Made by a program: the position numbers and the translations under genes. 64,000 nucleotides of DNA from NCBI RefSeq assembly GCF_000337915.1, contig NZ_AOJE01000043.1, positions 43,592 through 107,591 on the forward strand. Direction: 5' to 3'. The DNA comes from Halorubrum saccharovorum DSM 1137. Its GTDB lineage: Archaea; Halobacteriota; Halobacteria; Halobacteriales; Haloferacaceae. Of this stretch, positions 33,963-43,253 are shown piece by piece. The stretch's first letter is position 1; each line of letters begins with the position of its first letter. The notes below the pieces were generated by a model. It had not been told where the DNA came from. It made no database searches and saw only the letters and a program-made list of their open reading frames with translations.

Positions 33963-34568
33963 ATGAGCGCGCAATCTGACTCGGCGGGAGTGTCCTGCTC
34001 CGCGTGGGACAACTCGGAGTGTGGCGGCACGACGTACTGTCCGCCGCGGTGTCCGCGGTTCGAGGGGAAAGACGGCACGCCGTACGTCGCGCGGCCGTTC
34101 AGAGAGGGGGACCGATCGGCGCTCGTTTCGATGTACGCCGACCTCGACCGGTTCAGCCGCGCGAACGGGTTACCGCCGATAACCGTCCCGAAGATCGAAT
34201 CGTGGCTCGACCGGCTGCTCGAGAACGGGTGGAACCTGGTCGTGGTCGACGGCTCGGAGGTCGTCGGTCACGTCGCCGCCGTCCCGGTCGACTCGGCCGC
34301 GCCCGAGTTCGTGATCTTCGTTCATCAGGACCACCAGAACAACGCGGTGGGGACGGAGCTCGTCAAACAGCTCATCGCGTACGCCGACGACCGGGACCAC
34401 GAGGGGCTCACGCTGGAGGTGTCGACCGGCAACGAGCGCGCGATCACCGTCTACGAGAACGTCGGGTTCGAGGTCACGAAGGAGAAGCTCTCCGAGATCG
34501 AAATGGAGCTCGATCTCGACGGGCCGCTCGCCGAACGCCTCCAGCGTCCGCCCGCGGAGCGCGAGTGA
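33963..34568 (+). CDS. GNAT family N-acetyltransferase
   Basis: This 201-residue protein has a GNAT fold: strand/helix start near residue 40 (VARPFREGDRSALVSMYADL) and acetyl-CoA binding region HQDHQNNAVGTELVKQLIAY (about 120-139), which replaces the canonical Q/RxxGxG/A. The C-terminal NERAITVYENVGFEV motif is present. The first 35 residues contain five cysteines (CSAWDNSECGGTTYCPPRC), suggesting a metal site or disulfides, which is unusual for the family. Substrate unknown. ATG 33963 is near the predicted transcript start. Confidence 0.82.
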   Translation: MSAQSDSAGVSCSAWDNSECGGTTYCPPRCPRFEGKDGTPYVARPFREGDRSALVSMYADLDRFSRANGLPPITVPKIESWLDRLLENGWNLVVVDGSEVVGHVAAVPVDSAAPEFVIFVHQDHQNNAVGTELVKQLIAYADDRDHEGLTLEVSTGNERAITVYENVGFEVTKEKLSEIEMELDLDGPLAERLQRPPAERE

Positions 34569-34664
34569 GGTCCGTCGCTCGGCCGGGCCACCGCCGGTAT
34601 CCGGACCACGCGTAGAGCCGTCCGATCGGCCGATCGGACGGCGACCGGGACGGCTACGTCCGTT

Positions 34665-35066
34665 CTACGTCCGTTCGTCTCCGGCGATGAGCACGGGGAG
34701 CTCGGTCGTCAGGATGATGTCCTGCGTCACGCTTCCGAACAGCGCCTTTCCCGTCGGCGATCGCTTCCGCCCGGCGAGACAGATCAAGTCGGCCCCGGCT
34801 TCGTCCGCGTACCCGACGATCTCCGTCGACGGGTCGCCGCCTCGACCGACGAGTTCCACGTCGATGCCGGCCGCTTCGAGCTCCTCCTCCGCGAACCTGG
34901 CCGTCTGGAACTGCGTGATCGACGCGCCGGTCGGGTTGTCCGAGAACACGTGCAGCACGGTCACGGAGAGATCGTCCGTTCGCATCGGCAGATCCGCTGC
35001 GACCGTCCGGACCTGTCGACCAACGCGTTCCTCGTCGTCGTCGATAGCGAACACTATCTCGCTCAT
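34665..35066 (-). CDS. Universal stress protein family protein
   Basis: This 133-residue single-domain UspA-fold protein has the nucleotide loop region LAGRKRSPTGKALFGSVTQD near the end, in which one motif glycine is replaced by Arg. The N-terminus EIVFAIDDDEERV replaces the more common VLVPTDGS. ATG 35066 is chosen over an in-frame start nine bases upstream. It stands alone between the GNAT gene and an enoyl-CoA hydratase gene. A stress role is inferred from family only. Confidence 0.8.
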   Translation of the reverse strand: MSEIVFAIDDDEERVGRQVRTVAADLPMRTDDLSVTVLHVFSDNPTGASITQFQTARFAEEELEAAGIDVELVGRGGDPSTEIVGYADEAGADLICLAGRKRSPTGKALFGSVTQDIILTTELPVLIAGDERT

Positions 35067-35148
35067 AGTCACCATGTCACACTCGGAGTATAAATAGGCT
35101 ACTGAAGGTACCGACGCTGAGTCTCATCCAAACGGGTATCACCGACGG

Positions 35149-35925
35149 TTACTCGCCGGTGAACTCCGGGTCGCGGTCCTCGCGGAACGCCGCGATCCCC
35201 TCGCGGTGGTCGTCGGTCTCCAGCAGCGTGCTCTGTGCGAGCGACTCGACGGTCCCGGCGGTCCTGGTGTCCGCGTCGCGGGCGGTGTTGACGACGCGTT
35301 TCGCCAGCCCGATCGCCTGTGGCGGGCGGTCACAGAGGTCCTCGGCGTACGCGTCGGCCGCCGAGTCGGGATCGTCGGCCACGCGTTCGACGAGCCCGAC
35401 CTCGCGAGCGCGGTCGCCGTCGATCAGTTCGCCGCTGAAGATGAGATCCTTCGCCGTCCCCGGTCCGACGAGGTGAACGAACCGAGAGCAGCCGCCGAGC
35501 CCCGGAATGAGCCCGATGTTGTGTTCCGGAAATCCGAGCGTCGCGTCCGGCGCCGCGATGCGGACATCGCAGGCCAACGCGAGTTCGAGCCCGCCGCCGA
35601 CGCAGGTGCCGTCGATCGCCGCGATCACGGGCGTTTCGATCGTCTCTATCGCGTCGAACGCGCCGCCGAGGATCCGAGAGTTCTCGCGGAACTCGGCGGT
35701 CGTCCACTCCTGTGCCTCCTCGAAGAGCGCGACGTCGGCCCCGACGGAGAACACCTCGTCGCCGCCGGCGACGATCCCGACCCGCACGCGGTCCTCGCGG
35801 AAGACGTCGACCGCCTCGGCCAGCTCGTGGCGCATCCGCTGATCGATCGCGTTCACCGGGTCGTTGTCGAGGCGGATCGTCGCAACGCCCCCGTCGACAG
35901 TCACAGTGAGCGTGTCGAATTCCAT
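35149..35925 (-). CDS. Enoyl-CoA hydratase/isomerase family protein (paralogue 3)
   Basis: This 258-residue crotonase-fold protein has oxyanion segments DEVFSVGADVALFEEA (about 58-73) and GTCVGGGLELALACDVRIA (about 104-122). FPEHNIGLIPGLGGCSRFV supplies the catalytic Glu. It is probably a 2-enoyl-CoA hydratase. ATG 35925 (MEFDTLTVTV) fits the family. Paralogue 4 lies 83 bases upstream on the same strand, and the ABC importer genes precede that, so all seven genes 35149-41673 may be read as one long transcript. Confidence 0.88.
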   Translation of the reverse strand: MEFDTLTVTVDGGVATIRLDNDPVNAIDQRMRHELAEAVDVFREDRVRVGIVAGGDEVFSVGADVALFEEAQEWTTAEFRENSRILGGAFDAIETIETPVIAAIDGTCVGGGLELALACDVRIAAPDATLGFPEHNIGLIPGLGGCSRFVHLVGPGTAKDLIFSGELIDGDRAREVGLVERVADDPDSAADAYAEDLCDRPPQAIGLAKRVVNTARDADTRTAGTVESLAQSTLLETDDHREGIAAFREDRDPEFTGE

Positions 35926-36008
35926 GGTGGTGGGCTCGCAGGTGAGAGACTTGGTTCTTTCTCTCGCGAGGGCCTGCGCCACCGGTGCCGACGGATCGTC
36001 CCGCCCCG

Positions 36009-36809
36009 TCAGCTCCACTCCGGATCGCGCTCCGCGAAGAACGCCGCGAGCCCCTCGTCGAACGTGTCCGACTCGCTCATGCGTTTTATCGCCGAGCGCT
36101 CCCGTTCGAGGTGGCGATCGAGTCCCCCCTCGAAGGCGGTGTCGAGCAGCCGTTTCGTCCGTGCGTACGCCTCGGTCGGGCCGGAAGCGTAGTCGACCGC
36201 TCTCTCTGTCACCGCGGCGAGGAACTCCGCTTCCGACCCCTCGTACCGCTCGTTCGCGATTCCGAGGTCGACCGCCTGCGCCGCGTCGATCGGGTCGGGG
36301 TCGAACAGCAGCTCGCGCGCGCGATACGGCCCGACCGTCCGGACGAGGAAGAACGGCGTCGCGTTGTCCGGCGTGAGCCCGATCCGAGCGTACGCCGTGT
36401 CGAACACCGCGTCCTCGTGGACGTGGATCAGATCCGACGCGAGTGCGAACCCGAGGGCGCCACCCGCAGCGACGCCCGTAACCGCCGCGATAACCGGTGC
36501 CGGGAACTCCCGGACTGCCCGGATCAGTCGGTTTGAGGCCGCCGCGATGGCGTCGATCTTCGCGGACCGCAGCTCTTGTGGCGCCTGTTCGATCGCCTGC
36601 AGGTCGGCGCCCGCGGAGAACACCGGGTCGCCGTACAGGACGAGACAGCCCGCCTCGCCGGCGACCGACTCGACGGTTTTCGCCATCGCCTCCACCTTCG
36701 CCGGGCGGAACACGTTCAGCGGTGCCTCTCCCTCCTCCATCGCGATCCGGATGACGTTCCCGTCGGCGACGCGCTCGACGCGGACGAGCGGGTGCGGTCG
36801 CTCAGTCAT
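36009..36809 (-). CDS. Enoyl-CoA hydratase/isomerase family protein (paralogue 4, divergent)
   Basis: This 266-residue crotonase-fold protein has segments GDPVFSAGADLQAIE (about 60-74) and GVAAGGALGFALASDLIHV (about 111-129), followed by RIGLTPDNATPFFLVRTVG. The catalytic glutamates are replaced (SDLI, TPDN), as in paralogue 2, so it may catalyse isomerisation or ring-opening-type chemistry such as PaaG. It lies 52 bases after livF on the same strand. The role is inferred. Confidence 0.82.
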   Translation of the reverse strand: MTERPHPLVRVERVADGNVIRIAMEEGEAPLNVFRPAKVEAMAKTVESVAGEAGCLVLYGDPVFSAGADLQAIEQAPQELRSAKIDAIAAASNRLIRAVREFPAPVIAAVTGVAAGGALGFALASDLIHVHEDAVFDTAYARIGLTPDNATPFFLVRTVGPYRARELLFDPDPIDAAQAVDLGIANERYEGSEAEFLAAVTERAVDYASGPTEAYARTKRLLDTAFEGGLDRHLERERSAIKRMSESDTFDEGLAAFFAERDPEWS

Positions 36810-36861
36810 AGCGCGACACCTTCGACGTTCGCGGCTGGATGACGGGGAACCATCGTCCGGA

Positions 36862-37578
36862 TCATTTCACCCCCAAGTAGCTCTCCATCGTTTCCCTGTC
36901 CTCGAGTAGCTCCGAGGCGGGGGATTCGTGGACGATCCTCCCGGTCTCGAGGACGTACGCCCTGTCCGCGAGCCCGAGCGCCATCTCGGCGTTCTGCTCG
37001 ACGAGGAGCACCGTCACGCCGCGCTCGTTCAGCTCGCGGACGATGTCCGCGACGTCGTCGACGATCTGCGGCGCGAGCCCCTCGCTCGGCTCGTCGAGCA
37101 GGAGGAGGTCCGTCTCCGGCCCCAGTAGCGCGCGCGCGATGGCGAGCATCTGCTGTTCCCCGCCGCTCATCGTGCCGGCCTGCTGGTCGCGGCGCTCGTC
37201 GAGCCGAGGGAACTGGTCGTACACCTCCTCGAACCCCGCCGACTGGTCCCCGTCGCCGCTGTGGGCCGCCAGTCGGAGGTTCTCCTCGACGGTGAGGCCC
37301 CCGAACACGCGACGCTCCTCCGGGATCCAAGAGATCCCGCGCTTGCGTATCTGGTTCGGGTCGAGCCCGTCGATCGCCTCGCCGCGTATCTCGACGGTGC
37401 CGCTCGTCGGCGGCGTCAGTCCCATCACGCTCCGGAGCGTCGTCGTCTTCCCCGCTCCGTTGCGCCCGACGAGCGCGATGATCTCGCCCTCCCCGACCGA
37501 CAGCGAGAGGTCGAACAGGATGTGGCTCTCCCCGTAGTGGGTGTCGATCCCGTCGACGGAGAGCAGGGGATCACTCAT
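36862..37578 (-). CDS. livF: Branched-chain/aromatic substrate ABC transporter ATPase LivF
   Basis: This 238-residue ABC ATPase has Walker A GRNGAGKTT (about 37-45), signature TMSGGEQQMLAIARALLG and Walker B LLLLDEPSEGLAPQ, followed by the LivF-typical ending MESYLGVK. It pairs with LivG. ATG 37578 overlaps the livG stop by 8 bases. The Liv-type (HAAT) systems import branched-chain amino acids, amides, urea or aromatic acids. The aromatic catabolic neighbours suggest an aryl acid. Confidence 0.93.
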   Translation of the reverse strand: MSDPLLSVDGIDTHYGESHILFDLSLSVGEGEIIALVGRNGAGKTTTLRSVMGLTPPTSGTVEIRGEAIDGLDPNQIRKRGISWIPEERRVFGGLTVEENLRLAAHSGDGDQSAGFEEVYDQFPRLDERRDQQAGTMSGGEQQMLAIARALLGPETDLLLLDEPSEGLAPQIVDDVADIVRELNERGVTVLLVEQNAEMALGLADRAYVLETGRIVHESPASELLEDRETMESYLGVK

Positions 37579-38377
37579 GACCGCCACCCCGAAGGTACGC
37601 CTCCTGTACCCGCTCGTCCGACTGTACCTCAGACGGCGTCCCCTGCGTGAGCAGTTTGCCCTCGTTCAACACCGCGATCTGGTCGGAGATGTCCATGACG
37701 ATGTCCATATCGTGTTCGATGATCACGACCGTCGTGTCGGACGCGATGTCCTCGATCAGCTCGACGGTCTCGTTCGTCTCCTCCGGGCTCATCCCGGCCG
37801 TCGGTTCGTCCATCAGCAGCAGCCGCGGCTCCGACGCGAGCGCGATAGCGACTTCGAGGTGGCGACGCTGCCCGTACGCCAGGCTCGACGCCGTCTCGGT
37901 CGCGACCCCGTCGAGCCCGACTCGCTCCAGTACCCGTTCCGCGTCCGCGATCGGCTCCTCGTGAGACGCGTGATGGGTGAGGAAGTCCGCGGGACCGAAC
38001 CCGGTGTAGCGGGCTTGCGCCGCGAGCCGGACGTTCTCCAACGCGGTGAGCGACGAGAAGAAGTTCGTGATCTGGAACGACCGCACGATCCCTCGCCGGA
38101 CGATCTCGTACGGCTCGACGCCGCCGATCCGCTGGCCGTCGAACTCGATGCGCCCCTCGGTCGGGGCGTGCTTCCCGGTGAACGTGTTGAACAGGGTCGT
38201 CTTCCCGGCGCCGTTCGGCCCGATGATCGCCGTGATCCCGCCGTCGGGGATCTCGATCGAGACGTCGTCGAGCGCGGTGAGTGGTCCGAACTGCTTCGTG
38301 AGCCCCTCTGTGCTGAGGATGGCTCCGCTCGGTGCGTCTCCGTCCGTCTCGGGCCCTCCGATCGTGTTTCCGCTCAT
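37571..38377 (-). CDS. livG: Branched-chain/aromatic substrate ABC transporter ATPase LivG
   Basis: This 268-residue ABC ATPase has Walker A GPNGAGKTTLF (about 53-63), signature LAYGQRRHLEVAIALAS and Walker B RLLLMDEPTAGMSPEE. The 25-residue N-terminal extension is polar. It is coupled to livF (8-base overlap) and follows livM by 2 bases. It powers import together with LivF. Confidence 0.93.
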   Translation of the reverse strand: MSGNTIGGPETDGDAPSGAILSTEGLTKQFGPLTALDDVSIEIPDGGITAIIGPNGAGKTTLFNTFTGKHAPTEGRIEFDGQRIGGVEPYEIVRRGIVRSFQITNFFSSLTALENVRLAAQARYTGFGPADFLTHHASHEEPIADAERVLERVGLDGVATETASSLAYGQRRHLEVAIALASEPRLLLMDEPTAGMSPEETNETVELIEDIASDTTVVIIEHDMDIVMDISDQIAVLNEGKLLTQGTPSEVQSDERVQEAYLRGGGHE

Positions 38378-38379
38378 GG

Positions 38380-39459
38380 TCAGTCACGCACCTCCCGCAC
38401 GTAGTTTTTCAGCGCCTCCTTCACGCTGTCGACCGCGCCGCTCGGGTCGTCGCGCAGCGATATCAGTGCCCCGGCGATGCCGCGCGGCGCGAAGATAACC
38501 ACGAGCACGAACAGGGTGCCGAGGATCACCTCCCAGCTTGCGACGCCGCCGAGTCGGTCCTCGAGGAAGACGACGAGCCCGGCGCCCACCATCGGCCCCC
38601 AGAGGGTTCCCATCCCGCCGAGCAGCACCATCACGACCAACTCGCCGCTGACCGTCCAGTGGAGCAGTCCCGGGTTCGCGACGCTCTGGAAGGGGACGTA
38701 CAGCCCGCCGGCGAGTCCGGCGAATCCTCCGCTTATCGCGAAGGCGATGACCTTGTACCGCTGGACATTGTATCCGATGAACTCGATCCGGTCTTCGTTC
38801 TCGCGGACCCCCTGAATGACCCGTCCGAACGGGGAGTTCGCGAGCCGGATCAGTCCCGCGAGCGACAGCGCGACGAGGGCGAGTGTGAGGAAGTAGTAGG
38901 CGAGCGGGTCACCGAACCCGACGCCGGCCAGTTCGTAGGAGCCGATCCCGTAGAGACCGTTGTCGCCGCCGGTGACCGTCTCCGCGCCTGCGATCGTCGC
39001 CGGGAGGTCTGTGAAGACGACGACGTACAGTAGTTGGGCGAACGCCAGCGTTAGCATCGCGAAGTAGATCCCGCGTGCCCGAACGCTGAGCCATCCGATC
39101 AGCGCGGCGACGACCACGCCGACCAAGACCGAGGCGGGCAAGACGACCAACGCGTTCGGCGTCACCTGTCCAACGAGCAGTGCGGCCGTGTACCCGCCTG
39201 CACCGTACATCGCCGCGTGTCCGAACGACAGCAGGCCGGCGTAGCCGAAGACGAAATCGAGGCTCAACGCCAGCAGTGCGAACGCCAGCATTCGAACGAG
39301 GAGATTGACCCAGAACGGCTGGATCGATCCGGCGATCGGTCCCGCGGCGGCGAGACCGAGGATACCGACGGCGAGCAAGATCCGCCCCGGCCGCGAGAGG
39401 ATCTGGTTTCCCGTTCGTGCTTCGTCGTCGTCTCGAAGAAGCTCGAACACCGGCATCAT
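38380..39459 (-). CDS. livM: ABC transporter permease LivM
   Basis: This 359-residue permease has about ten membrane helices and the LivM-type EAA-like loop FGRVIQGVRENEDRIEFIG (about residues 216-234), which contacts the ATPases. GYAGLLSFGHAAMYGAGGY near 70-88 is the family signature. ATG 39459 overlaps the livH stop (ATGA). The start at 39456 is equally possible. The frame is open upstream but runs antisense-like through livH. Confidence 0.9.
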   Translation of the reverse strand: MMPVFELLRDDDEARTGNQILSRPGRILLAVGILGLAAAGPIAGSIQPFWVNLLVRMLAFALLALSLDFVFGYAGLLSFGHAAMYGAGGYTAALLVGQVTPNALVVLPASVLVGVVVAALIGWLSVRARGIYFAMLTLAFAQLLYVVVFTDLPATIAGAETVTGGDNGLYGIGSYELAGVGFGDPLAYYFLTLALVALSLAGLIRLANSPFGRVIQGVRENEDRIEFIGYNVQRYKVIAFAISGGFAGLAGGLYVPFQSVANPGLLHWTVSGELVVMVLLGGMGTLWGPMVGAGLVVFLEDRLGGVASWEVILGTLFVLVVIFAPRGIAGALISLRDDPSGAVDSVKEALKNYVREVRD

Positions 39460-40325
39460 GCGGCCTCCGTGGCGCCGAACAGTCCGTTCGGTTTCACCAT
39501 CAACACGATCGCCATCAGTCCGAACAGGGCCAAGTCGGTCAGCGTCGGGGCGATCAGCGCGCCGTACGAGGTGACGAGCCCGATGAGCAGCGCGGCGAAG
39601 ACGGCACCGCGGAAGCTCCCGAGCCCCCCGATGACGACGATCACGAACGCCTCGATGATGATCCCCATCCCCATGCCGGGGTTGACGGAGCGCGACGCCC
39701 CGAGGAGGACGCCCGCGAGCCCCGCGAGCACGGCACCGAACACGAAGACGCCGGTGAATACCTTCGAAACGTCGATCCCGAGGGCGTCGACCATCTCCGT
39801 GTCGTGAGCGCTCGCCCGCATGATGATCCCGAGGTTGCTCCGGTCGATCGCGAGCCAGACGCCGCCGATCAGCGCCGTGCTGATCGCGAGGACGAACAGC
39901 CGGTACACCGGGTAGTCCACCACGCCGAGCGACAGGGTGCCGGTGAGCAGCGCCGGCTGGGCGATCTGCCGCGCCTGCCCGCCCCATATCTGGACGACGG
40001 CGCCCTGGATCATGATGGCGAACCCGAACGTCAACAGAATGTGGTACAGGGGGTTCCGTCCGTACAGCGGACGCAGCGAGAACACCTCGATCGCTATCCC
40101 GACCACGCCGACCAGGAGCGGCGCGATCAGCAGCGCGAGCCAGAAGCTCCCGAGTTCGGCCGCGATCACCGACCCGAAGTACGCTCCGAGCATGTACAGG
40201 GCCCCGTGCGCGAAGTTGATGACGTCGAGCATCCCGAAGATGAGCGTCAGCCCCGCGGCGATCAGGGCGAGAATCATCCCGGACTGGACGCCGAGCAGGG
40301 TGGCGCGTACGATCGACTCGATCAT
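39456..40325 (-). CDS. livH: ABC transporter permease LivH
   Basis: This 289-residue permease has about eight helices, with family segments LIFGMLDVINFAHGALYMLGA (residues about 28-48, quoted in part: FGMLDVINFAHGALYML) and the GLGSFRGAVFAALLIG block near 235-250. It forms the channel with LivM. Overlap with livM is 4 bases (ATGA). A 67-base gap separates it from the binding-protein gene upstream. Confidence 0.9.
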   Translation of the reverse strand: MIESIVRATLLGVQSGMILALIAAGLTLIFGMLDVINFAHGALYMLGAYFGSVIAAELGSFWLALLIAPLLVGVVGIAIEVFSLRPLYGRNPLYHILLTFGFAIMIQGAVVQIWGGQARQIAQPALLTGTLSLGVVDYPVYRLFVLAISTALIGGVWLAIDRSNLGIIMRASAHDTEMVDALGIDVSKVFTGVFVFGAVLAGLAGVLLGASRSVNPGMGMGIIIEAFVIVVIGGLGSFRGAVFAALLIGLVTSYGALIAPTLTDLALFGLMAIVLMVKPNGLFGATEAA

Positions 40326-40392
40326 TCAGCCGGCCCTCCTCGTCGGGACAGGGGACGGTCTGCGAGCGGCGTCAGGTGTGATACGGATCATG

Positions 40393-41673
40393 TTAGCTGA
40401 GGTCGCAGTCCCACGTGGGACCCTCGACGCTCTCTATCGTCTCCACAACCTGGTTTTCGACCGGCTGTTCGCCGTCGCTCTCGACGACCTCACGGACGTA
40501 CATGTTCTGGACGGCCTCGTGGGTCTGCTCGTTGAATCGGAAGCTCCCGCGCGGGCTGTCGATCGCCATCCCGCTGAGCGCGCCCGACAGTTCGTCGGGC
40601 TCCGCGCTGCCGGTCTCCTCCACGGCGGCGGCGAACGCCTGCGCCGAGTCGTACCCCTGACACGCGTACACGTTGGCCGTGCTGTCGTACGCGCCGCGGT
40701 AGTTCTCGACGAACGTCCGGTTTCGCTCGCTCTCCTGTGTGGGCGTGTAGTGGAGCAGCGAGTACATGCCGAGCGCGGCCTCTCCCTGTGCGGGAAGCGT
40801 GTCCTCCGAGAGGAGGAACCCGCTCCCGGTCTGCGTCATCTCCTCGTCGAGGCCGTAGTCGGAGAAGGCAGAGACGTATCCGACCGCGTCGCTCCCGGCG
40901 AAGAAGGAGAAGACGGCGTCCGCCCCGCTGCTCTCGATCTGGCTCAGATACGTCGAGTAGTCGTCGGTGCCGAGCGGTGCGCCGACCTCGGCGACGATCT
41001 CGCCGCCCGCCTCCTCGAACGCCTCGCCGAAGAAGTTCTTGGAGTTCTGGCCGAACGCGTAGTCGGCGTACGCCAGACAGACGTTGTCGGCGACGTTCTC
41101 GTACACCCACTCCGCCAGCGGGGCGCTCGTCTGCCAGTCGTTGAACGACGTCCGGAAGTGGTAGTCCAGGCACCCTTCTTGCGTGACGCGGTAGTCGCCG
41201 GCGTTGGCGTTCAGCCAGATCGCGCTCCCCTCCGACTCGATGGTGTCCATGATCGCGATTGCGACCGCGCTCGACACCGGACCGACGATCACGTCGGCCT
41301 GCTCTTCGATGAGCAGCTCGCGGGTCACGTCGATGCCCCGGTTCGTGTTCGCCTCCGTGTCGCGCTGGACGGTCTCGACCTCTCGCCCGTCGATCTCGCC
41401 GCCGTTCTGTTCGAGGTACATCTCGAACCCGTTGACGATGCTCTCGCCGAGCATCGCGTACGTGCCCGTAAACGGCAGCGCGTAGCCGACGGTGAGCGCA
41501 TCGCCGCTCTCACCGCTACCGCCGAGACACCCGCCTATCGCGGCCGCCGTCCCGACCGCCGCACCCGTGCGGAGGTACCCCCGCCGCGACATCGCCGATT
41601 GGTCCCGGTCGCCACGTTCGATGCGCTGGTCTCGATCCGACGTGCTACCGCCCGACATGAGTCTGCGAACCAT
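40393..41673 (-). CDS. livK: ABC transporter substrate-binding lipoprotein LivK-like
   Basis: This 426-residue periplasmic-type binding protein has a Tat signal (twin Arg at 30-31 in SRRGYLRTG) and a lipobox with Cys49 (IGGCLGG), so it is exported folded and lipid-anchored. The mature part is of the type I branched-chain amino acid/amide binding fold (VGYALPFTGTYAMLGE, about 60-75). ATG 41673 is preferred because a TATA box TTTATAAATA lies about 28 bases upstream (about 41697-41707). This is likely the promoter of the whole liv operon. The ligand is unknown; an aromatic carboxylate is suspected. Confidence 0.9.
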   Translation of the reverse strand: MVRRLMSGGSTSDRDQRIERGDRDQSAMSRRGYLRTGAAVGTAAAIGGCLGGSGESGDALTVGYALPFTGTYAMLGESIVNGFEMYLEQNGGEIDGREVETVQRDTEANTNRGIDVTRELLIEEQADVIVGPVSSAVAIAIMDTIESEGSAIWLNANAGDYRVTQEGCLDYHFRTSFNDWQTSAPLAEWVYENVADNVCLAYADYAFGQNSKNFFGEAFEEAGGEIVAEVGAPLGTDDYSTYLSQIESSGADAVFSFFAGSDAVGYVSAFSDYGLDEEMTQTGSGFLLSEDTLPAQGEAALGMYSLLHYTPTQESERNRTFVENYRGAYDSTANVYACQGYDSAQAFAAAVEETGSAEPDELSGALSGMAIDSPRGSFRFNEQTHEAVQNMYVREVVESDGEQPVENQVVETIESVEGPTWDCDLS

Positions 41674-41694
41674 GGACACGACTGCGAGTCCATC

Positions 41695-41708
41695 ATATTT
41701 ATAAATTA
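41695..41708 (-). promoter_or_regulatory. TATA box of the liv operon
   Basis: On the minus strand TTTATAAATATG is an excellent archaeal TATA element. It is centred about 28 bases before ATG 41673, predicting a leaderless transcript for livK and the downstream importer genes. Confidence 0.6.
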
Positions 41709-41832
41709 TGGAAGCGGGGCCGTTCCAGTAGCGTTCGGCGGGCGTTTTCCTGCGATTATCAACATATATGCACCATGGTAGAAAGGCGCACTCATGGTAT
41801 AGATAGGGTCCCTGCCAGTGGTACCGGCGTAT

Positions 41833-42478
41833 ATGGACGTCGCGAACAGCCGATGGCTGTGGCTCTCAACGGTCCCGGTCGTGTCGGTGGTACTGTTACA
41901 GGCGGCGATATTCTTCCGGCGGGCCTAGTCGGACGGAAAGGAGATCGGGCTGTCGGACGAGCAGCTCAAGTCCGGATTCAAGACGGGCGTGATATCCGCG
42001 ATCGGTCCCGCGGTCGCGGTCCTGGTCGGCATGCTGGCGCTGGTCGCCACCATCGGCGGGCCCGTCGCGTGGATGCGGCTGTCGGTGATCGGCTCGGTCG
42101 CGTTCGAGCTTCCCGCGGCCGAACTGGGCGTGAGCCAGCTCGGCTACAGCCTCGGCGACGGCGACATCACCGAGACCGCGTACGCGACGGCGGTCTGGTC
42201 GATGACGCTGGGCGGTACCGGCTGGCTGATCGTCTCCGCGTTCGGGACGCCGCACATGGAGAAGGCCAGACAGAAGCTCGGCGAGGGAAAGACGCGCTCA
42301 TCCCGATCATCGGCGCCGCCGCGATGCTGGGTGCGTTCGCCTACTTCCTGACCGGCGAGGTCGCCACGGGAACGCCCGAGACGGGATCGGTCGCCGCAGG
42401 GGGCTTAGTAATGCTCATCCTGTTACAGATCGCGGACGAAAGGGATATCCAGTGGCTCCGCGAGTGGGCGCTCGGGAC
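41833..42478 (+). pseudogene. Broken DUF5058-type membrane protein gene
   Basis: From ATG 41833 the frame encodes MDVANSRWLWLSTVPVVSV and hits an amber stop at 41926-41928. The same frame then continues with EIGLSDEQLKSGFKTGVISA and several hydrophobic helices to EKARQKLGEGK. A frameshift near 42290 moves to DALIPIIGAAAMLGAFAYFL and ends near ERDIQWLREWALG. The joined protein resembles DUF5058 permease-like proteins, usually encoded beside an M20 peptidase. A stop, a frameshift and a missing end make it non-functional. Confidence 0.7.
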
Positions 42479-43088
42479 CGCGTGCTGGTCGCGTTCGAGG
42501 GCGAATCGGCCCACGCCGGGGTGGCGCCGAACGAGGGTCGAAACGCGGTGCAGGCGTTCGTCACCGCGGCCGACAACGTCTACGGAATCCCGCGCCACAG
42601 GGAGGGAGCCACGCGCGTGAACGTCGAGCGAGATCCGCTCCGACAACGCCGCGAACATCATCACCGACCGCGTGACCGCGTCGATCGAGGTCCGCGGCGG
42701 GTCGACCGAGCTAATGGAGGACATGCGCGACGCGGTGCACCGCCGCGTCGAAGCGGCGGGGGAGATGCACGGGTGCGACACCGAGATCACTCGCACCGGA
42801 GAGTCGATCCGGCAGGACTGCGACGAGGAGCTCGTGGACCCCGTGAGCGAGGTCGTCACCGACCGATCGGACTCGCTGTCGCTGATCCGGCGCGACGCGC
42901 TGGCCGCCAGCGAGGACGCCACGTACCTGATGCGGGCCGTGACGGAGAACGGCGGCACGGCGACGTACGTCGGTATCGGCGGCAGCAATCCGAGCGGCCA
43001 CCACACGCCGACGTTCGACATCGATGAAGAGAGCCTCTCGATCGGCGTGGACGTGCTCTCGACCGCCGTTCGAAAGCTCCTCTCGTAG
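42479..43088 (+). pseudogene. Truncated, frameshifted M20 family amidohydrolase (AbgB-like)
   Basis: Coding sense begins abruptly near 42479 with RVLVAFEGESAHAGVAPNEG, the conserved dimerisation-domain entry of M20 peptidases, and breaks near 42625. It resumes in another frame with EIRSDNAANIITDRVTASIE and runs to the C-terminal NPSGHHTPTFDIDEESL and TAG at 43086-43088. The N-terminal metal-binding part is deleted. It directly adjoins the DUF5058 relic; the pair looks like a lost permease/hydrolase module. Confidence 0.7.
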
Positions 43089-43237
43089 CGGGCCACACAC
43101 CGAAAGCACCCTCAGACGCCCGCTGGGGATTCTTCCTAGCAGTGAGTGGCGCGGAAGCCGCGATCGTCCGTCGCGTGGAACTCGGAGTGACGGCCCGGCC
43201 CGGCAGAGCGGCGTCCGTGACTGAGCGAACCGTTAGG

Positions 43238-43245
43238 TATATAAT
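43238..43245 (+). promoter_or_regulatory. TATA box of the aryl-CoA ligase gene
   Basis: TATATAAT lies 9 bases before ATG 43254 and 27 bases before the in-frame ATG 43272. The spacing fits a leaderless transcript starting at or near 43268-43272, so the true protein may begin at the second methionine. Confidence 0.5.
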
Positions 43246-43253
43246 GAAACCAC

